DNA from: Pedobacter psychroterrae
GTDB taxonomy: Bacteria > Bacteroidota > Bacteroidia > Sphingobacteriales > Sphingobacteriaceae
Assembly (NCBI RefSeq): GCF_004331695.1
Contig: NZ_SJSL01000001.1
Coordinates: 1,116,001-1,180,000, forward strand
Reading direction: 5' to 3'
Length of the DNA: 64,000 nucleotides
Shown: positions 9,792 through 18,007 of the stretch, in pieces
Layout of the letters: every line of letters begins with the position of its first letter
How positions within the stretch are numbered: the first letter of the stretch is position 1
Made by a program: the position numbers and the translations under genes
The notes under the pieces: generated by a model
What the model was told of the DNA's origin: nothing
Seen by the model: the letters and a program-made list of their open reading frames with translations, nothing else
Database searches by the model: none

Positions 9792-10667
9792 ATGGCTCCA
9801 AAGGGTAAATTAATCATAATAGGAGGTGCAATAGATACCGGAAGTTTTACTGAAACGCAGTTTGGCCTGCCTCAAAATATGAATTTTTTTGAGAGAGGCA
9901 TCTTAAAGAAGATCACTACCGAATCAATCAACAATACTGAATCAAGATTTGAGATCATCACCACAGCCTCTTTAATCCCCGAAAAGGTAGGCGAAGAATA
10001 TATTAAAGCCTTTGCCCAGCTGGACGTTCACAATGTAGGCGTTTTGAATATCAGCAATAGGGAGCAGGCCAATGCAGTGGAAAATTGTGAACGCCTTAAG
10101 GCAGCAGATGTCGTTATTTTTACGGGTGGAGACCAGTTGCGGCTTACCTCCATTTTTGGGGGCACGGCTTTCCATCAGATTCTGCTTGAAAAATACGAGA
10201 ACGAGGAAATTGTGATAGCAGGTACTTCGGCCGGTGCTGCAGCTAGTTCAAAAAATATGATCTACCAGGGCAGCAGTAAAGATGCGCTGTTAAAAGGAGA
10301 AGTGAAGATCACCGGCGGACTGGGCTTTATTGACGGGGTGATTGTTGACACCCATTTTGTGCAGCGTGGCAGGATAGGGAGGCTTTTATATGCTACAGCA
10401 AGTAATCCTGGAATTTTGGGCATTGGCCTGGGAGAAGATACCGGTTTATATATTTCCAAAGGAAACCGGATGGAAGCGATCGGTAGTGGTATGGTTATTT
10501 TGGTAGACGGAAGGAACATGCTGGATACCAACCTAACGGATGTAGAGATGGGGCAACCTGTTTCCATTAAAAATATGGTGGTACATGTCATGTCTAACGG
10601 AGATGTTTATGACCTTACGGCACACCAGCTGACTATTCATCACCCAAGGGTAATTCCGGTAGACTGA
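9792..10667 (+). CDS. cphB: Cyanophycinase (peptidase family S51)
   Basis: The 291-residue exo-peptidase releases beta-Asp-Arg dipeptides from cyanophycin. The S51 signatures are present: FTGGDQLRL, and the nucleophile elbow GTSAGAA with Ser146. The start at 9792 gives the usual length and puts the conserved KGKLIIIGGAIDTG strand at the N-terminus. A longer frame from 9699 would add 31 unconserved residues and would begin upstream of the -7 box. Its absence of a signal peptide fits an intracellular storage-granule enzyme. The isoaspartyl peptidase gene follows after 1 bp, so the two degradative enzymes are translationally close. Confidence 0.93.
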   Translation: MAPKGKLIIIGGAIDTGSFTETQFGLPQNMNFFERGILKKITTESINNTESRFEIITTASLIPEKVGEEYIKAFAQLDVHNVGVLNISNREQANAVENCERLKAADVVIFTGGDQLRLTSIFGGTAFHQILLEKYENEEIVIAGTSAGAAASSKNMIYQGSSKDALLKGEVKITGGLGFIDGVIVDTHFVQRGRIGRLLYATASNPGILGIGLGEDTGLYISKGNRMEAIGSGMVILVDGRNMLDTNLTDVEMGQPVSIKNMVVHVMSNGDVYDLTAHQLTIHHPRVIPVD

Positions 10668-10668
10668 T

Positions 10669-11511
10669 ATGAAAATAATTATTCACGGAGGGTTCTTCAG
10701 CGAATCCGCAACCAATCAGGAGACAAAAAAAGCTAAGCAGGATGCACTGTCCTCGATTGTGACGCAGGCTTATGATTACCTTCAAACACACGATGCGGTT
10801 CAGACAGTGGTTTATGCGGTCAGTCTGCTGGAAGACAATGAGCTGTTTAATGCCGGCTTAGGCTCGCAGATACAAAGCGATGGAAAAGTTCGGCTTAGCG
10901 CCTCATTAATGGACGGAAAGACCCAGCGCTTTAGTGGGGTCATTAACATAGAAAACGTACAAAATCCTATACAGATCTCCCAAATATTACTAGATTATGA
11001 AGACAGTGTACTGAGCGGAGAGGGGGCATTTAATTTTGCGATAAAGAACGGAGTTGAATTCTTTAATCCCATCACCCCGCAAAGGCAGTTTGAATATGAA
11101 GCAAAGCTGGATCAGCATAACCGAAAAGGAACTGTAGGTTGCGTAGCAATGGATGCGTCAGGCAATATTGCCGTGGGCACTTCTACGGGTGGAAAAGGTT
11201 TTGAAATACCCTGCAGGGTGAGCGATTCAGCTACTGTGGCAGGTAATTTTGCCAATCAATACGCAGGTGTTTCCTGTACAGGAGTAGGTGAAGACATCGT
11301 AAATACGGCCCTTGCGGCAAGGATCGTTACCCGGGTCACAGATGGCTTTACTTTGCAGGCAGCCTGTGAAAAGTCCTTTGCAGAGCTTAAGTCTTTCGAT
11401 GGATTTGCAGGGGTGATAGGCATATCGGCCAAAGGAGCGGTTTTTCATACCGATTCGCATCCTTATATGGTATGGGCATCTTATGATGAAAGTTTGCAGG
11501 TGTTTATATAG
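10669..11511 (+). CDS. Isoaspartyl peptidase / plant-type L-asparaginase (Ntn hydrolase)
   Basis: The 280-residue precursor belongs to the asparaginase-2 family (PF01112), which self-cleaves before a threonine to form alpha and beta chains. The cleavage site is seen in HNRKGTVGCVA, making Thr155 the N-terminal nucleophile of the beta chain. The IHGG start, NAGLGS segment and GNIAVGTSTGG loop are typical. In this locus the natural substrate is probably beta-Asp-Arg produced by CphB, giving free Asp and Arg and completing cyanophycin breakdown. It may also act on general isoaspartyl dipeptides or asparagine. It is 1 bp downstream of cphB. No signal peptide is present. Confidence 0.92.
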   Translation: MKIIIHGGFFSESATNQETKKAKQDALSSIVTQAYDYLQTHDAVQTVVYAVSLLEDNELFNAGLGSQIQSDGKVRLSASLMDGKTQRFSGVINIENVQNPIQISQILLDYEDSVLSGEGAFNFAIKNGVEFFNPITPQRQFEYEAKLDQHNRKGTVGCVAMDASGNIAVGTSTGGKGFEIPCRVSDSATVAGNFANQYAGVSCTGVGEDIVNTALAARIVTRVTDGFTLQAACEKSFAELKSFDGFAGVIGISAKGAVFHTDSHPYMVWASYDESLQVFI

Positions 11512-11521
11512 AGTTGTGTAA

Positions 11522-11529
11522 TACTTTTG
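11522..11529 (+). promoter_or_regulatory. Candidate -7 box of the TPR gene
   Basis: TACTTTTG fits TAnnTTTG and lies 13 nt before the ATG at 11543, predicting a very short leader. No well-spaced -33 element was seen. Confidence 0.35.
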
Positions 11530-11542
11530 TTATCTTTACTTT

Positions 11543-12229
11543 ATGAATAAGAGTTGGTTAGCAATTATTTTACTGTTTATTTCTGTTCGGGCAATGAGTC
11601 AGGCGGGCCATTCATTGGCTGAAGATCCTCATGCACCTAATAGTGCGATAAATATTGTGGTATCTAATCTGGATGAAAGTGAGGGAAATACCTATTTTGC
11701 TGAGGCTGAAAAAAACGAACGTAAAGGGGAGCTTGATGAGGCGGTAACCCTCTTTGGAAAAGCTGCATTTGAATATAACAGTGCCAGGCAATTCGTCCGT
11801 TATGGAAGTGCTTTAATGCGTCTGAGCAATGTTCACTTTCAGTTGGCCCATTTTACAGAAGCAGAACAGGTCGTGCTGAATGTAGCATTAAAAAACTATT
11901 CAAAGATCGGTAGTAAAGCCGGACAGATGGAATCATATAGTCAGCTTGGGAAAATTTACCTGGCATCGAGTAAATACACGCAATCCATGTGGTTCTATAC
12001 CCAACAAGGTATTTTGGCCAGGCAAATAGGAAATAACACTGCCTATATTGAATCGGTGCTGGGTATTGCGAATGTGAAGATCAGGAAAAAGGAATATACA
12101 ATGGCATCAAGAGATCTGACCCGGGCTGAACTTTTGGCGCGTTCGGCCAATACGACGCAGTTTAAAAGCCAGATCAGGGAAGCGCGCGCATTGATCCCAG
12201 CTAAAATATCAGCTAAAAAGCAATCATAA
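11543..12229 (+). CDS. Exported TPR-repeat protein, function unknown
   Basis: The 228-residue protein has a signal peptide (cleavage near AMSQ-AG), then a helical region from about residue 45. At least three TPR-like units are visible (for example EAEKNERKGELDEAVTLFGKAA, the run around AHFTEAEQVVLNVALKNY, and SQLGKIYLASSKYTQSMWFY written here only as landmarks). TPR arrays are protein-binding scaffolds, so this is likely a periplasmic adaptor. No enzymatic motif is seen. A perfect hairpin terminator follows at 12286, separating it from the tail-protease gene. Confidence 0.75.
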   Translation: MNKSWLAIILLFISVRAMSQAGHSLAEDPHAPNSAINIVVSNLDESEGNTYFAEAEKNERKGELDEAVTLFGKAAFEYNSARQFVRYGSALMRLSNVHFQLAHFTEAEQVVLNVALKNYSKIGSKAGQMESYSQLGKIYLASSKYTQSMWFYTQQGILARQIGNNTAYIESVLGIANVKIRKKEYTMASRDLTRAELLARSANTTQFKSQIREARALIPAKISAKKQS

Positions 12230-12285
12230 AAAATCACTTACCTAATGTTTTTTGCGTTGTAATTAATAGCTTTGGTAAGATTACA

Positions 12286-12320
12286 GAAAAGAGACAGTAA
12301 TAATACTGTCTCTTTTCTCT
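12286..12320 (+). terminator. Intrinsic terminator after the TPR gene
   Basis: A perfect 14-bp stem (12286-12299 with 12304-12317) with a 4-nt loop is followed by a T-rich stretch. The arms read GAAAAGAGACAGTA and its complement, so it can work on both strands. Confidence 0.8.
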
Positions 12321-12362
12321 TTATTTGGGAAATTGGTATCATATTAGTGTGGAATAATAAGA

Positions 12363-14534
12363 ATGGATTTTAAAACAGTAAAAGAGATGTTGAAAAGAAT
12401 ATTATTGGTAACCTTTACCGCAGCTGTTATAGCATGTCACGCCTCACCACAACCTCAGCCAATGGTTTCGGGTGTTAGTAATATACTACCGGATGAAAAG
12501 CAAGCGTTGGTTTGCAGAGAGATAGTAAAGCTGATAGAAACGTATAATTATAAGAAAATAAAAGTCAATGACTCCATCTCCTCAGTGGTGCTGGACCGAT
12601 ATATTAAAGACCTTGACCCTTCCAAATATTATTTTACTGCTACGGATATCAAGGAATTTGAAAAGTTCAGATACGAACTGGACAATCAGTTTAGAAACGG
12701 CGACTTAAGTGCGCCCTTCTATATCTTTAATGTTTATTTGAAAAGATACAATGACTACCTGAACTATGCATTGGTGCAGTCTAAAACCAAGTTTGATTTC
12801 AGTCAGAATGACACTTATGTCTTTGACCGTGAGAAAATGCCCTGGACAGCATCAGAAACTGCCTTGAATGAGATCTGGAAGAAACGCGTAAAATATGAAT
12901 TGCTTAATTTAAAAATTGCGGGAACCACTGAAGCGAAGAACATTGAAACGATAACAAAACGCTATGATAATTTAAAATCACAGTCTGGCAAGATTAACAA
13001 TCAGGATGTATTCCAAATGGTCATGAACTCTTTCACAGAGGCCATAGATCCGCATACCAATTATTTTAATCCTGTAAATGCCCAGCAGTTTGATGAGGAA
13101 ATGGCCCGTTCATTTGAAGGGATCGGAGCAAGGTTGCAACTGGAAAATGAAATCCTGAAAATTGCTGAAATTATTCCAGGCGGCCCGGCTTTTAAAGGCA
13201 AACAGTTGAGTGCTGGCGACAGAATTATCGGTGTAGCGCAGGGTGCAGGAGAATTTGAAGACATTGTAGGCTGGAGAATTGAGAATTCTGTTTCCAAGAT
13301 CAAAGGCCCTAAGGGCACTAAAGTAAGGCTTAAGATTATCCCTGTAGGCCAGGAAATGTCGGCCAAGCCAGTTATCATTGAACTGGTAAGGGAAAGAATT
13401 GTGATGGAAGACCAGAGTGCGCAGAAGAAAGTTAGAACAATCAGTTCAAATGGCAAACCCTATAAAATCGGGATCATAACAGTTCCGGGATTTTACGCGG
13501 ATTTTAAAGCGGCGAAAGCGGGAGACCCGAATTATAAGAGCACAACTCGTGATGTGAAGTTGCTGATAGATACTTTAAAGAAGCTGGACAAAGTAGATGC
13601 TATCGTTATGGATTTAAGAGGTAATGGAGGCGGTTCCTTACTAGAAGCGATCGACCTGACCGGATTATTCATTGATAAAGGGCCCGTAGTACAGGTTAAA
13701 AATCTTAAAAATGAAGTTGAAGTGAGCGATGATGCGAATGCTGGTGTTGCATGGAGTGGTCCTTTTGGTGTAATGATTGACAGGCTGAGTGCTTCAGCTT
13801 CAGAAATATTTGCTGGTGCGGTGCAGGATTATGGAAGAGGTGTTATTATGGGTACCCAAACTTATGGAAAAGGTACCGTTCAGTCTTCCATCAATATGAA
13901 CGATATCGTAAATCCGTCTATTTTAAACAAGCTGGCCGCATTGGTAAAAGGTACACAAGGCAAAGATGATGCTGCAACTGAACTTGGAAAGATCAACCTG
14001 ACTATGGCTAAGTTTTACAGGGTAAACGGCAGCAGTACACAACATAAAGGAGTCGTGCCGGATATCGAGTTTCCTTCGCTGTATCCTATGGATAAAATAG
14101 GTGAGGATACAGAAATATCTGCCTTACCATGGGATGTGGTATCGAAATCGAATTTTACACCTGTGGCGAACCTGGGTACTGTAACTCCGGAGCTGGTGAA
14201 ATTGCATAAAGAGAGAATGGCGAAGTCGCTGGATTATAAAATGCTGAATGAAGATTTGGCTGACCTTAAAAAACGTGATACTGAAGTTTCGGTTTCGTTG
14301 AACCAGACTAAGCTAAAAGCAGAACGTGACAGCCTGGAAGCGAAAGCCCTTCAACGCATGAATTTGCTAAGGGCATCAAGAGGTTTGCCGGCTGTTAAGA
14401 AAGGGGATAAGATCACTAAAGCGGAGAGCTTTGACTTTGTTGAGGATGAGAGTTTGCAGGTGATAGCTGATTTTATGCGTTTTACAAATCCGAATACAGG
14501 ACTGGTAAAAACCCAGCAAAGTTTTCATAAGTAA
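12363..14534 (+). CDS. prc: Carboxy-terminal processing (tail-specific) protease, peptidase S41, Prc type
   Basis: The 723-residue protein resembles E. coli Prc/Tsp. It has an N-terminal signal with lipobox VIAC (Cys25), a long helical N-domain, a PDZ domain (about 235-330), the S41 peptidase core, and a C-terminal helical extension. The Ser-Lys dyad is visible: Ser478 in LSASASEIFAGA and Lys503 in TYGKGTVQ, with the 25-residue spacing seen in Prc. It cleaves proteins from their C-termini in the periplasm and commonly regulates cell-wall hydrolases. The predicted lipid anchor would be specific to this lineage. An alternative start at 12387 would shorten the N-region only. A strong terminator follows. 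Confidence 0.92.
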   Translation: MDFKTVKEMLKRILLVTFTAAVIACHASPQPQPMVSGVSNILPDEKQALVCREIVKLIETYNYKKIKVNDSISSVVLDRYIKDLDPSKYYFTATDIKEFEKFRYELDNQFRNGDLSAPFYIFNVYLKRYNDYLNYALVQSKTKFDFSQNDTYVFDREKMPWTASETALNEIWKKRVKYELLNLKIAGTTEAKNIETITKRYDNLKSQSGKINNQDVFQMVMNSFTEAIDPHTNYFNPVNAQQFDEEMARSFEGIGARLQLENEILKIAEIIPGGPAFKGKQLSAGDRIIGVAQGAGEFEDIVGWRIENSVSKIKGPKGTKVRLKIIPVGQEMSAKPVIIELVRERIVMEDQSAQKKVRTISSNGKPYKIGIITVPGFYADFKAAKAGDPNYKSTTRDVKLLIDTLKKLDKVDAIVMDLRGNGGGSLLEAIDLTGLFIDKGPVVQVKNLKNEVEVSDDANAGVAWSGPFGVMIDRLSASASEIFAGAVQDYGRGVIMGTQTYGKGTVQSSINMNDIVNPSILNKLAALVKGTQGKDDAATELGKINLTMAKFYRVNGSSTQHKGVVPDIEFPSLYPMDKIGEDTEISALPWDVVSKSNFTPVANLGTVTPELVKLHKERMAKSLDYKMLNEDLADLKKRDTEVSVSLNQTKLKAERDSLEAKALQRMNLLRASRGLPAVKKGDKITKAESFDFVEDESLQVIADFMRFTNPNTGLVKTQQSFHK

Positions 14535-14541
14535 AAAATAT

Positions 14542-14574
14542 AAAGGGCTTGCAGATTAAAGCAGGCCCTTTGTT
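14542..14574 (+). terminator. Intrinsic terminator after the tail protease
   Basis: The stem AAAGGGC (14542-14548) pairs with 14565-14571, extended by four inner pairs including one G-T, with an 8-nt loop. A TGTTTT tail follows. Confidence 0.75.
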
Positions 14575-14679
14575 TTCATCTATTTTGAAATAGTAATATC
14601 ATCAATCAATGACCACAATTGATGGCATAGTTTGTTTGGGGCATAGATATTGCTTGATGAAGAATAAACATATAGTCCT

Positions 14680-14865
14680 ATGAATGTAAAACGTACTTTT
14701 GGCACCATCCTTACCATACTAGGAATTATTGGTCTGATCTATGCAGGATATGCACTGATCAACCATAGTGCAACTTATACTTCGCTGATCGTGATTGGCG
14801 TAATCGGACTGATCTTTTTTGTATCAGGCATAGGCTTGGTTAAAAATACAAAGGACGAAGCCTAG
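14680..14865 (+). CDS. Small two-helix membrane protein
   Basis: This 61-residue protein has two hydrophobic segments (about 8-26 and 33-53) joined by a short polar loop and a charged tail ending NTKDEA. The Gly-rich faces (TILGIIGLIYAGYAL, LIVIGVIGLIFFVSGIGLV) suggest tight helix packing. No family assignment is made. It is free-standing, preceded by about 105 bp after the Prc terminator. Its stop codon overlaps the stop of the convergent CapA-like gene by four bases (CTAG). Codon use and composition look like real coding sequence. Confidence 0.65.
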   Translation: MNVKRTFGTILTILGIIGLIYAGYALINHSATYTSLIVIGVIGLIFFVSGIGLVKNTKDEA

Positions 14866-15989
14866 TCCGGTTTCTGCTGAATTCTTCCGCTGCCTGAGAA
14901 AATGAGCCTGTGGCCGGGGAAATCAGTATCAGTAAGGTATTTCATCTTTTTGAAAGCACCATAGGCGGGATCAAGGTTAAGACGTTTTACCTTATCCTGC
15001 CTTACGGATACAATATCGGCAAAGAGAAAATCGCCTTTACTGGTTACCTTAAGCTGGAGCAAGGGTGCAATGCCATTGGGGCCTTTGAGATTGAACATTC
15101 CAAATGTGCAGAAATTGCCAAGGCTATAGGCTATGAATTTATTTTTATACACTTCAACGGCACGGGTAACGTGAGGCCCATGGCCCAATACTACATCTGC
15201 CCCCGCATCGATTACTGCATGGGCAAAGGCATATACATTGCCCCTGTTTTCCTTGAAGTATATTTCGTCCTTTTTAGGTACATGCTCGTGAAGGGAGCCT
15301 TCGGCGCCGCCATGAAAGGATACAATGACAATATTGGCCTGCTGCTTTAAGCGGCTCACCAGTGCTTTTGCACTGTCGATGTTGCTGATTTGTAGGGTAT
15401 TTTGATTAGGAGCAAAGGCGCAAAATGCATATTTGACGCTGTCCTTTTCGAAAAATGCATAAGGGTGCGACTGCAGGCCAGCATAGCTGATGTTTAAAGA
15501 GTCGAGCACATCCATTGTTCGTTTTCTGCCAGTGTCTTCGAAGTCGCCAATGTGGTTGTTGGCAATACTCATGACATTGAAACCTGCTTTTTTTATAATT
15601 GAAGCATACCTAACAGGCATCCTGAAAGCATAACAGCTGGTACTAAGCGTGTCCTTGCATTTGACAGACTTGCCGGTGTCGAGAAAGCAGCCTTCCAGGT
15701 TTCCAAATATCACATCGCCCTTTAAAAAATCATTTACTTTTCTGAAGCTGTGAACCGCGTCGTCTGAGGGCAGGTTGGTTTTAACAGGATAAGGTGAGCC
15801 CAACATGATATCGCCTACGGCAATAATGTTAATTGTGTCCTTTAACTTGATGGAGGTATCGGGATTGACGTATGGATGGAGAACAGGAATGTCTACTGAG
15901 GCAATGGAACTATTGCCAAGCTGGCAACTGGATAGTGTTATTATAAGTGCTAATAACCAAATTTTAGGATGCTGAAATAAATTCAGCAT
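14862..15989 (-). CDS. CapA-family lipoprotein (PGA_cap metallophosphatase fold)
   Basis: The family (PF09587) is related to CapA/PgsA of poly-gamma-glutamate capsule synthesis and has a calcineurin-like phosphoesterase fold. Motifs seen are VGDIMLG, GNLEGCF, SIANNHIGDF, IVSFHGGAE and VLGHGPHV. I place the start at 15989, giving 375 residues with lipobox LSSC (Cys22). A longer frame from 16031 would overlap the upstream NlpC/P60 gene and translate through a palindromic intergenic repeat. Even the chosen ATG lies inside that repeat, so the repeat supplies the first residues. Without other capsule genes nearby, its substrate is unknown; a surface phosphatase or ligase accessory role is possible. 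Confidence 0.83.
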   Translation of the reverse strand: MLNLFQHPKIWLLALIITLSSCQLGNSSIASVDIPVLHPYVNPDTSIKLKDTINIIAVGDIMLGSPYPVKTNLPSDDAVHSFRKVNDFLKGDVIFGNLEGCFLDTGKSVKCKDTLSTSCYAFRMPVRYASIIKKAGFNVMSIANNHIGDFEDTGRKRTMDVLDSLNISYAGLQSHPYAFFEKDSVKYAFCAFAPNQNTLQISNIDSAKALVSRLKQQANIVIVSFHGGAEGSLHEHVPKKDEIYFKENRGNVYAFAHAVIDAGADVVLGHGPHVTRAVEVYKNKFIAYSLGNFCTFGMFNLKGPNGIAPLLQLKVTSKGDFLFADIVSVRQDKVKRLNLDPAYGAFKKMKYLTDTDFPGHRLIFSGSGRIQQKPD

Positions 15990-15993
15990 GACG
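15967..15993. repeat. Palindromic repeat at the CapA-like start (REP-like)
   Basis: ATGCTGAA (15969-15976) and its inverted copy (15982-15989) flank a 5-nt loop. Read on the minus strand this is a GTCATGCTGAATTT-type sequence that I recall as a common dispersed intergenic repeat in Bacteroidota genomes. It is translated as MLNLFQHP at the start of the CapA-like protein. Confidence 0.6.
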
Positions 15994-16020
15994 TGGTGTT
16001 TAAGGGTGTGAAAAGAATGG

Positions 16021-16575
16021 TTATTCTTCAATCAGGTCTTCTTTAAGGCCTTCAACTATTCTTCCGCCTTTATAGAAATATCTTGAATAATAAGGTTCAT
16101 TTAGGTTGCTAATAACAACCCCCCGGGTAGAAGATGCGTGTGCAAAGCGATTGTCACCCAGGTAGATGCCAATATGGGTGATGCTTCTGCTTTTAATCTT
16201 GAAAAATACCAAGTCGCCTTCTTTCAGTTCATCTTTAGGAAGCGGATTGACCATACTGAAGATATCGCGTGAGTTTCTTAAGATGGTAGTGTTGAAAACT
16301 TTATCGTAAATAGCTTTTGTAAAGGCCGAACAATCGATGCCTTTTTGTGTATTTCCACCAAATCTGTATGGTGTGCCGATCCATTCGTAAATGAATTTAT
16401 ATAATTTTATGTTGGAAGTTGCATCCATCGCCACACCCATCACCTGAGAAAAATATTGTGAGGCAAGGTTGTCCGGATCTTCTAATTTGGTACTTTCTTT
16501 TGTTTTTGTTTGTGCGTTTGCAGCCGAAAGGACGCACAATACGATGATGGTAGACAACAAAAACTTTTTTATCAT
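16021..16575 (-). CDS. NlpC/P60 cell-wall hydrolase
   Basis: The 184-residue exported protein has a signal peptide ending SAANAQ and a single NlpC/P60 domain. The catalytic Cys82 is in GIDCSAF, His134 in ITHIGIY, and His146 in FAHASS is the likely third polar residue. The family cleaves gamma-D-Glu-diaminopimelate bonds in peptidoglycan stem peptides. There is no SH3 targeting domain, so partners may direct it. It is upstream of, and 31 bp from, the CapA-like gene, with a REP-like element between and into that gene. A well-formed promoter lies upstream at 16649-16680. Confidence 0.9.
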   Translation of the reverse strand: MIKKFLLSTIIVLCVLSAANAQTKTKESTKLEDPDNLASQYFSQVMGVAMDATSNIKLYKFIYEWIGTPYRFGGNTQKGIDCSAFTKAIYDKVFNTTILRNSRDIFSMVNPLPKDELKEGDLVFFKIKSRSITHIGIYLGDNRFAHASSTRGVVISNLNEPYYSRYFYKGGRIVEGLKEDLIEE

Positions 16576-16648
16576 GTTATACTGTTAAGTTTGGGTTATA
16601 AGCACTTACACTTAAACGTACACCACTGCGGGCTTATTGTTTCGGTGA

Positions 16649-16680
16649 CAAACATATGTATTTTGTAAAACTTATCCAAA
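16649..16680 (-). promoter_or_regulatory. NlpC/P60 gene promoter (full Bacteroidota consensus)
   Basis: On the minus strand TTTG (16677-16680), a 20-nt spacer and TATGTTTG (16649-16656) match TTTG-N20-TAnnTTTG exactly. The leader would be about 65 nt. This is the best consensus promoter I found in the window. Confidence 0.65.
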
Positions 16681-16917
16681 TGCTACAGGTATATTGTTAA
16701 AAGTTATTAACATTATTTATTGACATCTTCTTCATTTTTTAAAATGGCAAGCCATATAAATTTTTGTTGTTAATGGTTTAGCTGCAACTTATGATGGCAG
16801 GTCTGCTAAACTGTATGCTTTTAATTTGCCTGTGTGCAGGAATACGTATGTTGATCCAGACGTCGTATGCGGACTAACTACTAAATTTACTATAGCTTAG
16901 TGTCGATTTTACGATCA

Positions 16918-16953
16918 TTTGTTCCATTTCTTTCAATAAAAAAAGTAAATTTG
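16918..16953 (+). promoter_or_regulatory. Candidate pdhA promoter
   Basis: TTTG (16918-16921) and TAAATTTG (16946-16953) are separated by 24 nt, slightly longer than ideal. The leader to the ATG at 16983 would be about 23 nt. Confidence 0.4.
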
Positions 16954-16982
16954 TTCTCGTAAATAAAAATCAACACCCAACA

Positions 16983-17978
16983 ATGAGTGCAGTAGAAATA
17001 AATAAGGATACCTATCTGAAGTGGTTTGAGTCGATGTTGCTGATGCGCAAGTTCGAAGAAAAAACCGGGCAGCTTTACGGACAACAAAAAATTCGTGGAT
17101 TCTGTCATTTATATATTGGCCAGGAAGCCGTTGTAGCAGGAGCTATTTCTGCCATGCAGCAAGGTGATTCTATGATCACTACCTACAGGGACCATGCGCA
17201 TGCATTGGCGCTGGGCGTAAGCGCTAACAGTATCATGGCTGAGATGTATGGTAAAGCTACTGGCTGCTCTAAAGGTAAAGGTGGTTCGATGCACATGTTT
17301 AGCAAAGAGCACCACTTTTATGGCGGACATGCAATTGTAGGCGGCCAGATCCCTTTGGGTGCCGGTATTGCATTTGCTGAGAAATACAAAGGTACAGACA
17401 ATGTAAATATTTGCTACATGGGAGATGGTGCCGTTCGTCAGGGTGCACTGAATGAAACCTTTAATATGGCAATGCTTTGGAAACTTCCGGTGATATTTGT
17501 TTGTGAGAACAACGGTTATGCCATGGGAACTTCCGTAGAGCGTACCACAAATATGACGGAGATTTATAAGATTGGTCTTGGATTTGACATGCCTTGCGCA
17601 CCTGTAGACGGAATGAGCCCTGTGGCAGTTCACAATGCAATGGATGAAGCAATTCAGCGTGCACGGAATGGTGAAGGACCTACGTTCTTAGAAATGAGGA
17701 CTTATCGCTACCGTGGACACTCAATGTCTGATCCGGCTAAATACCGTACTAAAGACGAATTGGAAGAATATAAAGCCAAAGACCCGATTGAGCAGGTAAG
17801 AGAGGTGATCGTTAAAGAAAAATATGCTGATGAGGCATGGTTTGAAGAGATCGAAGCAAAGGTGAAACAGACGGTGGATGAGTCTGTGAAATTTGCTGAG
17901 GAATCTCCATGGCCTGAGGTATCTGAACTATACACTGATGTGTATATGCAGCAGGACTATCCATATATACATGATTAA
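16983..17978 (+). CDS. pdhA: Pyruvate dehydrogenase E1 component, alpha subunit
   Basis: The 331-residue subunit pairs with a separate E1 beta to decarboxylate pyruvate with thiamine diphosphate and reductively acetylate the E2 lipoyl arm. The ThDP motif runs from GDG (147-149) to ENN (Asn176-Asn177). The phosphorylation-loop-like segment YRYRGHSMSDPAKYR and the GKGGSMHMF segment are typical of the pyruvate-specific E1 alpha rather than the branched-chain form. The E2 gene lies 29 bp downstream, so they form an operon. No E1 beta or E3 gene is present in this window, and their absence between the two genes means E1 beta is encoded elsewhere. Confidence 0.93.
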   Translation: MSAVEINKDTYLKWFESMLLMRKFEEKTGQLYGQQKIRGFCHLYIGQEAVVAGAISAMQQGDSMITTYRDHAHALALGVSANSIMAEMYGKATGCSKGKGGSMHMFSKEHHFYGGHAIVGGQIPLGAGIAFAEKYKGTDNVNICYMGDGAVRQGALNETFNMAMLWKLPVIFVCENNGYAMGTSVERTTNMTEIYKIGLGFDMPCAPVDGMSPVAVHNAMDEAIQRARNGEGPTFLEMRTYRYRGHSMSDPAKYRTKDELEEYKAKDPIEQVREVIVKEKYADEAWFEEIEAKVKQTVDESVKFAEESPWPEVSELYTDVYMQQDYPYIHD

Positions 17979-18007
17979 TTAAGAAAGTATTTCAATAGAT
18001 ATATAGA

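Larger units (their letters stand above)
16576..16982. other. 407-bp divergent intergenic region
   Basis: It holds the NlpC/P60 promoter on one strand and the pdhA -7 box on the other. The central part (about 16690-16910) is AT-rich with no reading frame, hairpin or tRNA-like fold that I could support. Confidence 0.6.

Noticed and set aside
15990-16031. Longer CapA-like start at 16031
   Set aside because: It would overlap the NlpC/P60 gene and translate the REP-like palindrome upstream of the ATG; the lipoprotein signal is complete from 15989.
16576-16982. tRNA or small RNA in the pdhA upstream gap
   Set aside because: No cloverleaf, CCA end or strong hairpin was found; the long AT-rich gap is better explained by two divergent promoters.
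17109-17633. 174-codon minus-strand frame inside pdhA
   Set aside because: It is antisense to conserved E1 alpha motifs, and its length follows from codon bias of pdhA.
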